The position numbers and the translations under genes were made by a program. Below the pieces are notes generated by a model, which saw only the letters and a list, made by a program, of their open reading frames with translations, was not told where the DNA came from and did not search any database. Positions 48,732-55,178 of a stretch of DNA of 55,178 bases are shown here, in pieces. Positions within the stretch are counted from its first letter, which is position 1. Every line of letters starts with the position of its first letter. The DNA comes from Indioceanicola sp046045995 (lineage in GTDB: Bacteria > Pseudomonadota > Alphaproteobacteria > Azospirillales > Azospirillaceae), in assembly GCA_046045995.1 (NCBI GenBank), contig JBJOKR010000008.1, positions 1 to 55,178 on the forward strand, read 5' to 3'.

Positions 48732-49724
48732 ATGCTTCTTCCCCTGCCCGGCGCCGCGGAGGCGTTCCTGATCCTGCTGATGGCGCTGGTGGTGGAGGCG
48801 TGCCTGGGCGATCTGCGCTGGCTGGACCGGGTGCTGCCGCGCCCGCCCGCCTTGCTGGCCGGGGCCGCCGCCTGGGCCGACAGGCGCCTGAACCGGATCG
48901 AGCGGAGCGACGGATCGCGCCGCTTGCGCGGCATGCTGACCGTGGGCGTCCTGGCCGGGGCCGCCGTGGCGGCGGGGGCGGCGGTGACCGTGGTATCACG
49001 CACGGCGGCGGGGGGGTGGCTGCTGGAACTGCTGATCCTGTCCCGCTGCCTGGACCTGCGCGGTCCCTGGACCGGAATGCGGGAGACGGCAGCCGCCCTG
49101 GCCCGCGGCGGGGTGGAGGAAGGGCGCAAGACCGTCGCCCCCCTGACCGACCGGCAGGCCTGGAGCCTGGATATTCACGGCGTCATCCGGGCGGCGGTGG
49201 AACATGGGGCGGCCCGGCTGCTGACCGGGCTGGTGGCGCCGGTGCTGTTCTACGCCCTGTTCGCCCTGCCGGGCCTGCTGCTCTGGGCGGCGGCGGCGGG
49301 GATGCGGCGGGTGATCGGGCATGTCACCCTGCCCCGCTACCGCTATTTCGGCCAGGCGGCGGCGGCGCTGCACACGGGCCTGGGCTTCCTGCCCGCCCTG
49401 CTGACCGGGCTGCTGCTGGCCGGGGCGGCGCTGTTCGTGCCGAACGGCCGGGCGCTGGGCGGCCTGCGCACCCTGCGGGAGGCGGCGGGCCATCCGGCGG
49501 GGGTGGAGGCCTGGCCCTATGCCGCCATGGCCGGTGCCCTGGACCTGTCCCTGGCCGGTCCCCGGCGGGAGGGGGAGATGGTGGTGCCCCAGGCCTGGAT
49601 CGGCCGCGGCCGCGCCCGCGCCACCCTGCACGACCTGCGCCCCGCCATCAGCCTGTTCGCCGTGACCGCCATCCTGGCCGCCCTGCTGGTCATGATCGGC
49701 ACCTTGGTGCTGCTGCGGCTGTGA
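48732..49724 (+). CDS. CobD/CbiB-family membrane protein (adenosylcobinamide-phosphate synthase type)
   Basis: This 330-residue membrane protein has family segments ALVVEACLGDLRWLDRVL, LNRIERSDGSRRLRGMLTV, HGVIRAAVEHGAARLLTGLV, RYRYFGQAAAALHTGLGFLP, and VEAWPYAAMAGALDLSLAGP with ARATLHDLRPAISLF. These match CbiB/CobD, which attaches aminopropanol in cobalamin synthesis. No other cob gene is nearby, so it may be an isolated or divergent member. Same strand as hemC-hemY, 42 bases after hemY; probably in the same transcript. Confidence 0.82.
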   Translation: MLLPLPGAAEAFLILLMALVVEACLGDLRWLDRVLPRPPALLAGAAAWADRRLNRIERSDGSRRLRGMLTVGVLAGAAVAAGAAVTVVSRTAAGGWLLELLILSRCLDLRGPWTGMRETAAALARGGVEEGRKTVAPLTDRQAWSLDIHGVIRAAVEHGAARLLTGLVAPVLFYALFALPGLLLWAAAAGMRRVIGHVTLPRYRYFGQAAAALHTGLGFLPALLTGLLLAGAALFVPNGRALGGLRTLREAAGHPAGVEAWPYAAMAGALDLSLAGPRREGEMVVPQAWIGRGRARATLHDLRPAISLFAVTAILAALLVMIGTLVLLRL

Positions 49725-49756
49725 CGTGCTCCCCGGGGCCCGTTGCGCGTCGCGGG

Positions 49757-49917
49757 GGGGACACCAAGGGCACCAAGTTCACCAAGGGGGCGGGCACCGT
49801 GACCGCCGTGACCGCCGCGCCGCCGTGGTGAAAAACCCAATCAAAACCGGGGCATGGTCGAGAAAGCAGCACCGCCCCATCCAACGGCCCTTGGTGTTCT
49901 TGGTGACCTTGGTGTCC
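49757..49917. repeat. Repeat family D copy 2 (inverted) with a partial copy
   Basis: On the minus strand 49917-49821 has the block order of the copy at 33795-33892 (GACACCAAGGTCACCAAG, ACACCAAGGGC, GGGGCGGTGCTG, CCCCGGTTTTGA, TTTTTCACCACGGCG). Opposite to it at 49760-49790 is a partial start (ACACCAAGGGCACCAAG). The region between cobD-like and the next gene (49725-50010) holds no coding sequence I can support. Confidence 0.7.
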
Positions 49918-50010
49918 CACCAAAACAAGGGTGTCCCACCAAGACCCGGCGAGGAACCTTGTCGGGCCGCGCGGTCGTTTGCCCGACCTACCCGACCGCT
50001 TCCGGCCGAC

Positions 50011-51390
50011 CTACCCCCCGCCCAGGCGGCGACGGATCCAGGCCATCAGGCCGGTGCCGGTGGCAGACCCCTCGTCATCGCCCTTGTCCCCGTCTCCCGT
50101 CCCGTCCGGTCGCTCCCGCCTGCTGTCGGTGGCATCATCCCGCACGATCTCCTCCGCCCGCTTTTCCTGGGCGGAGCGGACATGGTCGGCGGCCATGCGG
50201 TCCACCGCCTTGCCTTCGAACAGGCGGATGCCGGCGGCCAGCCCGTCGGTGATCATCTGCGCCTCGGTACAGCGGGCCAGCAGGCAGCGGGTCGCGCCCA
50301 GCTTTTCCACCCATGGTCCCGCCGCCTCGCCCAGGTCGGCGGCGGTCCCGCCATCGTCCCGGCCCAGGATGCGGTACAGGTCCACCTCCGGCAGGTCGCC
50401 CGACCGCACAGCCGTCATCGGCACATGGTCCAGGGCGATGCCCAGATCCATCCGGCGGGCAGCCGAGATGGCGGCGACCACCATCTCCCGATCCTGCTCC
50501 CATTCCAGCCAGGGCAGTTCCACCACCAGCCGCCCGTGGCGCTTGGCCGGAAGGGCGGCGATGCGGGTCGTGAACTCCGCCCCCGCCACGGTGGCCGCAT
50601 GCATCTTCACCGCCAAAGGCAGGGGATGGTCGTCCCGGTCACGGGCCAGATGGTACAGCATGCGGCGGTCCAGCAGTTCCGTCACCCTGCCGTACAGCCA
50701 GGGGTCATCGGCCAGGCGCAGGCCGAACAACCGCTCGATCTCCGGGATGGAGACGGTGAGTTCCAGCATCACGATCCGCGGCATGGTCCCCGGATCGATC
50801 CGGTAGACGGGCAATTGCCGGACCAATCCGGACAGGTCGACCGCGTGCAGGGACCGTTCCATGGCCAGAAACCGGTCCATGGCGTCATCGGTGGGCAGGT
50901 CCCCCGGCCGGTCGCCCCCGGCCGCGTCCCGAGCCAGATCACGCACCGCCGCGGCGAACGCCTCCGCCTCCCCCGGCTGGGCCAGGCTGAACCAGCGGGC
51001 CCGCATGGCGCCGCGCCGGTGTTCCGCCAGGACACCCGCCACCCGGGCCAGGGCGGCGCGGCGGACGGGCAGTACCCCGTCATCGATCACCAAGGCCAAG
51101 CGGCCATGGGACAGCTCGAACGCCGCCACACCGCCGCTCCCGGCGTCGCCACCATCCCCACCCTGACTGGCCCCACCCTGACTGGCCCCACCCTTGCCGG
51201 CCCCACCGCCGTCGGCGCCCGCGGGCCGCGGGCCCTCCACCCCGCCCAGCCATCGGGACAGGGTGCGGTGGAACACCGGCTCATCGATATGCAGCACGCC
51301 CGACAGGTCCAGGATCACCGCGTGCTTGGGCGGGTGGGCCCGCGCCAGGGCATCGGCGGCGGCCAGAAGCTTGATCTCATCGGTCCGCAT
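50011..51390 (-). CDS. Degenerate EAL-like protein at the end of a mot operon
   Basis: This 459-residue protein is last in the run motA-motB-this gene. The C-terminal two thirds look like an EAL phosphodiesterase fold with catalytic motifs lost. LPLAVKMHAATVAGAEFTTR and GRLVVELPWLEWEQDREMV stand where EAL has its VNLS and LEITE blocks, DLGIALDHVPMTAV replaces the LDDFG metal site, and MITDGLAAGIRLFEGKAVD resembles the C-terminal QGYLF region. A catalytically dead c-di-GMP binding or protein-contact role is inferred. A Gly/Ser linker near residue 72 is encoded by a 15-base tandem repeat. ATG 51390 has GGGGGG eight bases upstream. Confidence 0.7.
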   Translation of the reverse strand: MRTDEIKLLAAADALARAHPPKHAVILDLSGVLHIDEPVFHRTLSRWLGGVEGPRPAGADGGGAGKGGASQGGASQGGDGGDAGSGGVAAFELSHGRLALVIDDGVLPVRRAALARVAGVLAEHRRGAMRARWFSLAQPGEAEAFAAAVRDLARDAAGGDRPGDLPTDDAMDRFLAMERSLHAVDLSGLVRQLPVYRIDPGTMPRIVMLELTVSIPEIERLFGLRLADDPWLYGRVTELLDRRMLYHLARDRDDHPLPLAVKMHAATVAGAEFTTRIAALPAKRHGRLVVELPWLEWEQDREMVVAAISAARRMDLGIALDHVPMTAVRSGDLPEVDLYRILGRDDGGTAADLGEAAGPWVEKLGATRCLLARCTEAQMITDGLAAGIRLFEGKAVDRMAADHVRSAQEKRAEEIVRDDATDSRRERPDGTGDGDKGDDEGSATGTGLMAWIRRRLGGG

Positions 51391-51467
51391 GCGCATTCCC
51401 CCCTTGTGCCACCGCCCCGATACCGCCGTGATCCACTGTCACCCCGGCCCGCCACCACCCTGCCCCG

Positions 51468-52340
51468 TCACCGGTCCTGGGCCGCACTGCGCGCCAGGAT
51501 CAGCAGGGCCACCCGCCGGTTGGCGGCCCGATCCTCCACCGAACCGTTGCCGGCCACGGGACGGGTATCGGCATAGCCCACCGCCTTCAGACGGGCGGCG
51601 GGCACCCCGTTGTCGATCAGCTTACGGGCCACGGCCGCCGCCCGCGCCGCCGACAATTCCCAGTTGGACGGGTAGCGGGGGGTGCGGATGGGGACCGAAT
51701 CGGTATGGCCCTCCACCTCGATCTCCCCGCCCGCCCGGGCCAGCAGCGGCGCCAGGCGCCGAACCACCGCCTCCCCCTCCCCGGTCAGATCGGCCCGCGC
51801 ACTGTCGAACAGGATGCCGTCGCGAAGATGGACCACCAGGGACCGGTCCGTCCGCTCCACCGTCATGGCCTGGGCCAGATCATGGTCGATGGCGAAGGCC
51901 TCAAGCTCCGCCGCACGGTCGCGCAGCCAGAAGAAATCGGGTGGCACCTGCTCCGCCGGGACCAGATCGGGGGATGACCCCTGGTGGGATGACCCCGGGG
52001 CAGGTGGGGCGGCCGGTTGCCGGGCATCGGGCAAGTCCGGGGCTTCCCTTGCCGGCTCCGCCGCCGCCGCATCCGCCGCCGGAGCGGGCGTCTTGTCCTT
52101 CTGAAGGTTGCTGATCGCCACCAGGAAGACGAACAAGGTCAGCAGCAGGGTCACCATGTCGGTATAGGTGGTCAGCCAGCTTTCCGTGCCGCCCCCGTCC
52201 ACCGCCACGATGCGGGGCCGCTTGGCCCGCAGGGCGGCCAGGGCGGCCATGCCGTCATCCCCGGCCCCAGCCCCGGCCCCGCCTCCTGCCCCATCCCCAC
52301 GGGGGGCACCCGCCGCCGGTCCCGACAGATCGCCGATCAT
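51468..52340 (-). CDS. motB: MotB-like stator protein with OmpA domain
   Basis: This 290-residue protein has a Gly/Ala-rich, probably variable N-terminus and then the membrane helix WLTTYTDMVTLLLTLFVFLV, with D61 (TYTDMV) in the place of the E. coli MotB D32 ion-binding residue. A Pro/Ala linker follows, then the plug region and the peptidoglycan-binding OmpA domain: DGILFDSARADL, IEVEGHTDSVPI, YPSNWELSAARAAAVARKL and VGYADTRPV. The start overlaps the motA stop by four bases. It forms the torque-generating stator with MotA. The coupling ion is unknown. Confidence 0.93.
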   Translation of the reverse strand: MIGDLSGPAAGAPRGDGAGGGAGAGAGDDGMAALAALRAKRPRIVAVDGGGTESWLTTYTDMVTLLLTLFVFLVAISNLQKDKTPAPAADAAAAEPAREAPDLPDARQPAAPPAPGSSHQGSSPDLVPAEQVPPDFFWLRDRAAELEAFAIDHDLAQAMTVERTDRSLVVHLRDGILFDSARADLTGEGEAVVRRLAPLLARAGGEIEVEGHTDSVPIRTPRYPSNWELSAARAAAVARKLIDNGVPAARLKAVGYADTRPVAGNGSVEDRAANRRVALLILARSAAQDR

Positions 52341-53176
52341 GCCCCACCCCCTGCGGCCAGACTGGCACCGCCCCGGATCTCATCCTGATAGGTGCGCAGC
52401 AGGGTCGCCAGCGCATCCTCGATCGTTCCGGCATTACGGCCCAGGCGCATCAGCAGGATACCGTCCAGCAGCACGTTCAGCATCGCCACCCGCAGCAGCA
52501 TGCGCTGTTCCAGCTTATTGGCGATGGGCTTGAACACCAGATTCGACAGGATCACGCCATAGACCGTGGTCACCAGGGCCACGGCCATGTTCTGGCCGAT
52601 GGCCAGCAGATCGCCGGACCCCAGTTCGGACAGCATGCCGACCAGCCCGACCAGGGTGCCGAACATGCCGAAGGCGGGGGCGAATTCCGCCATGGTGCGG
52701 AAGACCCGGCTGTCCCCTGTCTCCCGCTCGATCAGCTTGTCGATGCGGAAGCTCATCATGTGCTGGATCTCCTCGACCGGGGTGTGGTCGAGGGCGAGTT
52801 GCAGGCCCAGGCGCAGGAAGGGGTTGTCGATCCGGGCGATCGCCTCCTCCGCGTCCTTCACCTTGTGCTGGCCGGACAGGCGGACGACCTGGACCAGCTG
52901 CTGCACATCCGGTTCCAGGGGTGGTTCGTCCCGGAACAGTGTGCCCAGGCTGCGCAGGCCGGTCCAGAACTGCCCCGTGCGGTAGGACAGGATCGTCGCC
53001 GCCAGTGTCCCGCCCAGGACGATGACGATGGAGCCGGGATCCCAGTAATAGGCCGCCGTGTCCCCCGCCGTCCCGAAGACGAAGACCATCAGGCCGCAGG
53101 CCCCGGCCATTCCGGCAATGGTGGACGTGAGATTGCCACGCAGACGTGAGGAGGGGGTGGAAGCCAAGAAGGACAT
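52337..53176 (-). CDS. motA: MotA-like stator protein
   Basis: This 279-residue protein has four membrane helices. The first two include AGACGLMVFVFGTAGDTAAY and GSIVIVLGGTLAATILSY. The large cytoplasmic loop contains LSGQHKVKDAEEAIARIDNP and RIDKLIERETGDSRVFRTMA, then EFAPAFGMFGTLVGLVGMLS and NMAVALVTTVYGVILSNLVF with the conserved proline region. The start MSFLASTPSSRLRGNLTS is chosen over an upstream extension lacking family similarity. No flagellar structural genes are nearby. Confidence 0.94.
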   Translation of the reverse strand: MSFLASTPSSRLRGNLTSTIAGMAGACGLMVFVFGTAGDTAAYYWDPGSIVIVLGGTLAATILSYRTGQFWTGLRSLGTLFRDEPPLEPDVQQLVQVVRLSGQHKVKDAEEAIARIDNPFLRLGLQLALDHTPVEEIQHMMSFRIDKLIERETGDSRVFRTMAEFAPAFGMFGTLVGLVGMLSELGSGDLLAIGQNMAVALVTTVYGVILSNLVFKPIANKLEQRMLLRVAMLNVLLDGILLMRLGRNAGTIEDALATLLRTYQDEIRGGASLAAGGGA

Positions 53177-53238
53177 ATCCCGGAAAGGCGGCCGCCCGAC
53201 GACGCACCAGGGGGAACCCCAAACGTCGGCCAGCGAAC

Positions 53239-53267
53239 CGTTAACTTGTTCCCTGGTTCTGCCACAA
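53239..53267 (-). promoter_or_regulatory. Candidate motA promoter
   Basis: TTGTGG (53262-53267, minus), a 17-base spacer and TTAACG (53239-53244) predict a start near 53232, 56 bases from the motA ATG. The match is weak to moderate. The FNR-type box 53284-53297 lies upstream of it, near -58. Confidence 0.3.
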
Positions 53268-53283
53268 CACAAGAGGGAATCCC

Positions 53284-53297
53284 TTGATGCACGTCAA
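53284..53297. promoter_or_regulatory. FNR/FixK-type box between motA and bioY
   Basis: TTGATGCACGTCAA matches TTGA(T/C)-N4-(A/G)TCAA and differs at a single base from the minus-strand reading of the box at 27801-27814. It lies about 115 bases from both the motA and bioY start codons, so the target gene is uncertain. Confidence 0.55.
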
Positions 53298-53409
53298 TCC
53301 GAAGCAGCGGAAGACATGCGCCGGTGTGCCGGGATCATCCTGGATGGCGTACGGACTGTGACGCCCGCGACCTTGCCTTGGCACGAACCGTCGGCCTAAT
53401 GTGCGGTGC

Positions 53410-54009
53410 ATGAGCCAGACCGATCCCGACCAGGAAAAGAGGGCGCCTGAGGCTATGCCCTCCTCCCTACCCCTGTCGCTCGACGGGCGCCCGCCCGTGG
53501 TTAGGGTGCTGGCAGTGCTGCTGGGAAGTTGGCTGGTGGCCGCCGCCGCTTGGGTGGAGGTGCCGATGATCCCGGTGCCGATGACCATGCAGTCTTTCGC
53601 CATCGTGGCGATCGGGGCCCTGGCGGGCTGGCGCCTGGGGCTGGCGACCATGCTGGCCTATCTGGCCCAGGGGGCGGCAGGGCTGCCCGTCTTCGCCGGG
53701 GGGACATCGGGGCTGGCGGTCTTCAGCGGGCCCACGGCGGGGTACCTGCTGGGCTTCCCCCTGGCCGCCGCCCTGTGCGGCCTGTTGGCGGAGCGGGGAT
53801 GGAACAGGCGCCTGCCCCTGCTGTTCGGGTCCCTGCTGGGGGGGCACGGGGTGATCCTGCTGGTGGGTGCCGCTTGGCTTGCCAGGATGATCGGCCCGGC
53901 CGATGCGGTGGCCCTGGGGCTGATCCCCTTCCTGGCCGGGACGGTGCTGAAATCCGCCCTGGCGACAGCCACGGTCACGGCCGTACTGCGCAGCCGCCGG
54001 GCAGCCTGA
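53410..54009 (+). CDS. bioY: Biotin transporter BioY (ECF S component)
   Basis: This 199-residue membrane protein has six hydrophobic segments: LLGSWLVAAAAWVEVPMIPV with PMTMQSFAIVAIGALAGWRL, AYLAQGAAGLPVFAGGTSG with FSGPTAGYLLGFPLAAALCG, and GVILLVGAAWLARMIG, then VLKSALATATVTAVL. The motif AQGAAGLPVFAGG is typical of the biotin-binding S component. The ATP-binding EcfA and EcfT partners (BioM/BioN) are not adjacent, so it may act alone or with a shared module. No BioR-type palindrome was seen upstream. Confidence 0.94.
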   Translation: MSQTDPDQEKRAPEAMPSSLPLSLDGRPPVVRVLAVLLGSWLVAAAAWVEVPMIPVPMTMQSFAIVAIGALAGWRLGLATMLAYLAQGAAGLPVFAGGTSGLAVFSGPTAGYLLGFPLAAALCGLLAERGWNRRLPLLFGSLLGGHGVILLVGAAWLARMIGPADAVALGLIPFLAGTVLKSALATATVTAVLRSRRAA

Positions 54010-54222
54010 CCCTGCCCTGCCCTGTCCCGGAAGGCAGGCCCATCCTTTCGGAGGCCTTTACCCCAAGGGAGAAAGCTACAATTATAATTTAACTCTACGA
54101 TCCTGTCGGTCGGTCGGGATCCATGTTAACCGTCCAGTCACTGTTTGCGGGCAAAGATCAACCTGCCGCCCCTTCCCCTTCCTGGAGGGCCCTTCCCGGA
54201 GGAGCGGTGCAGAGGAGGAGCC

Positions 54223-54390
54223 ATGCTGATCCAGGATCTGGACGACCTGCGCCGCGATATGCAGGCCAAGGCCGCGGAAATGCGGGAGGAGGCCCGGCGT
54301 CTGGAGGACGCCCGCCCGGATGAGGCGATGAACCTGGTCCGTATCGCCGACCGGCTGGATGTCTATATGCGGGATTTTCTGCGGGATTGA
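54223..54390 (+). CDS. Small hypothetical protein, 55 residues
   Basis: It starts MLIQDLDDLRRDMQAKAAEM and ends DVYMRDFLRD. It is highly charged and helical, probably a small coiled-coil protein. It has a near-perfect ribosome site (GAGGAGGAG) two bases from the ATG at 54223, the main evidence that it is real. No family recognised. The AT-rich patch at 54077-54096 (TATAAT at 54083-54088) lies 135 bases upstream and may contain a promoter without a good -35. Confidence 0.6.
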   Translation: MLIQDLDDLRRDMQAKAAEMREEARRLEDARPDEAMNLVRIADRLDVYMRDFLRD

Positions 54391-54458
54391 GCCCCACCCG
54401 GGCCACCGCCGCCAGTGCCAGCCAGACGGCCGAGGGTCAGCCAAGCGGGAGGGGAGGT

Positions 54459-54534
<76 letters not shown>

Positions 54535-54573
54535 AACCTCTGCCCTACCTGGGCGCGGTCCTGTTCGGGGGGA

Positions 54574-54649
<76 letters not shown>

Positions 54650-54706
54650 GTCATCCCATCCGCGCCGGACCGCGGTCCCCGGTGCCTACGTACCGGAGAG
54701 GCGCGC

Positions 54707-54735
54707 GGTATAGCAAAGCCATCCGACCTTGTCGA
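54707..54735 (-). promoter_or_regulatory. Promoter of the tRNA-Lys pair
   Basis: On the minus strand TCGACA (54730-54735), a 17-base spacer and TATACC (54707-54712) lie just before the first tRNA. The predicted start is near 54700, 51 bases before the tRNA 5' end. Good spacing and a TGC extension before TATACC make this a strong candidate. Confidence 0.6.
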
Positions 54736-54784
54736 CAGGATTCCGTCATGATCCTGTGGCATGCCAGAACCCCGGCGGGGGGGT

Positions 54785-55178
54785 TCAGAATTCGCCGATG
54801 CCCCGCCGGCTCATCCGCACATCCCGGTGGATATGGACCGACAACAGAAGGCCGAAGCCGATCATCACGGTCAGCGTCGCCGTACCGCCATAGGACAACA
54901 GCGGCAGCGGAATGCCAACGACGGGGATCAGGCCCATGTTCATGGCGCAGTTGATGAACAGGTAGAGAAACAGGTTCACGGTCAGCCCCAGGGCGACCAG
55001 CCGGCCGAACTGGTGCCGGCTGCGCAGGGCGATGATGAACCCGTAGAGCAGCAGCAGGCAGTACAGCGCCAGGAACCCCACCGCCCCCACCATGCCGAAT
55101 TCCTCCGCCAGCATGGTGAAGATGAAATCCGTCTGCTTCTCCGGCAGGAAGTTCAGGTGGCTTTGCGTTCCCTGGAGG
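54785..55178 (-). CDS. rodA: Rod-shape protein RodA, C-terminal part (runs off the window)
   Basis: The last 130 residues or so of a SEDS glycosyltransferase that polymerises peptidoglycan for cell elongation. Seen: GTQSHLNFLPEKQTDFIFTM, the AEEFGMVGAVGFLALYC helix, and LINCAMNMGLIPVVGIPLPLLSYGG (as FINCAMNMGLIPVVGIP, then LPLLSYGGTATL), ending LLSVHIHRDVRMSRRGIGEF. RodA is favoured over FtsW by VVGIPLPLLSYGG and the short tail. The N-terminus lies beyond 55178. Confidence 0.94.
   Translation of the reverse strand, partial: LQGTQSHLNFLPEKQTDFIFTMLAEEFGMVGAVGFLALYCLLLLYGFIIALRSRHQFGRLVALGLTVNLFLYLFINCAMNMGLIPVVGIPLPLLSYGGTATLTVMIGFGLLLSVHIHRDVRMSRRGIGEF

Noticed and set aside
53177..53409. 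BioR operator or biotin-related switch for bioY
   Set aside because: No TTATAGATAA-like palindrome is visible. The only clear site is the FNR-type box.
54767..54786. Terminator hairpin of rodA (GAACCCC/GGGGTTC)
   Set aside because: It overlaps the stop codon and has no T run, so it is too weak to list as a terminator.

Overview
The window is high-GC DNA, roughly two thirds G+C by eye, from an alphaproteobacterium. It most likely belongs to the Rhodospirillales/Azospirillaceae group; this placement is inference. The evidence is an alphaproteobacterial-type isocitrate dehydrogenase, the order tsaD / hemC-hemD-mitofilin-like-hemY, a carph-isopro-like HTH on the mitofilin-like protein, and dense short palindromic repeats. 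It is ordinary chromosomal housekeeping DNA. I see no prophage, no CRISPR array and no large mobile island. The mobile or accessory parts are small: one REP-associated tyrosine transposase (RAYT), two toxin-antitoxin pairs, one DUF4160/DUF2442 pair and at least four families of interspersed palindromic repeats.

Layout. 1-5.8 kb: 5' part of icd (minus strand), the RAYT flanked by REP palindromes, a CoxE-like VWA protein, the DUF4160/DUF2442 pair and propionyl-CoA synthetase. 6-10.7 kb: three unrecognised or hypothetical genes, then dapE and dapD (lysine/peptidoglycan precursor synthesis) around a lower-GC orphan gene with a clear promoter. 10.9-13.4 kb: a CqsS/LqsS-type sensor kinase and its response regulator. 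13.4-20.6 kb: a CBS protein, then a complete dipeptide/oligopeptide ABC transporter (dppA-B-C-D-F) with a PIN/RHH toxin-antitoxin pair between dppD and dppF and large inverted repeats between its other genes. 20.7-23.2 kb: a DUF1203 protein and an overlapping three-gene set of two related membrane-anchored coiled-coil proteins plus an RsbW-like ATP-binding protein. 23.4-36.1 kb: pepN, a macro-domain protein, a universal stress protein behind an FNR-type box, rsmB, msrA, a DUF2332 protein, htpX, a DUF1674 protein, a thermonuclease, two exported proteins and a membrane diguanylate cyclase. 36.4-43.6 kb: acs, a Rieske protein, an EVE protein, a YciI protein, a small exported protein, gpsA, an RHH/ParE toxin-antitoxin pair and tsaD. 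43.8-49.7 kb: hemC-hemD-mitofilin-like-hemY and a CobD/CbiB-family gene. 50-55.2 kb: a motA-motB-(degenerate EAL-like) operon, bioY, a 55-residue ORF, two tandem tRNA-Lys(CTT) genes and the 3' end of rodA.

How the parts relate. HemC and HemD make uroporphyrinogen III, and the next two genes encode inner-membrane proteins whose homologues accompany heme genes in alphaproteobacteria. Acs and PrpE activate acetate and propionate. Both dap genes supply diaminopimelate. MotA/MotB form a stator with a likely regulatory third gene. Two near-identical FNR/FixK-type boxes (27801-27814 and 53284-53297) suggest that the universal stress protein and the mot or bioY genes respond to low oxygen. The features most worth follow-up are the CqsS-like two-component pair with an interrupted receiver, the coiled-coil/ATPase trio, the HTH-mitofilin fusion, the degenerate EAL gene behind motAB and the repeat families. 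None is proven to be a new system from sequence alone.
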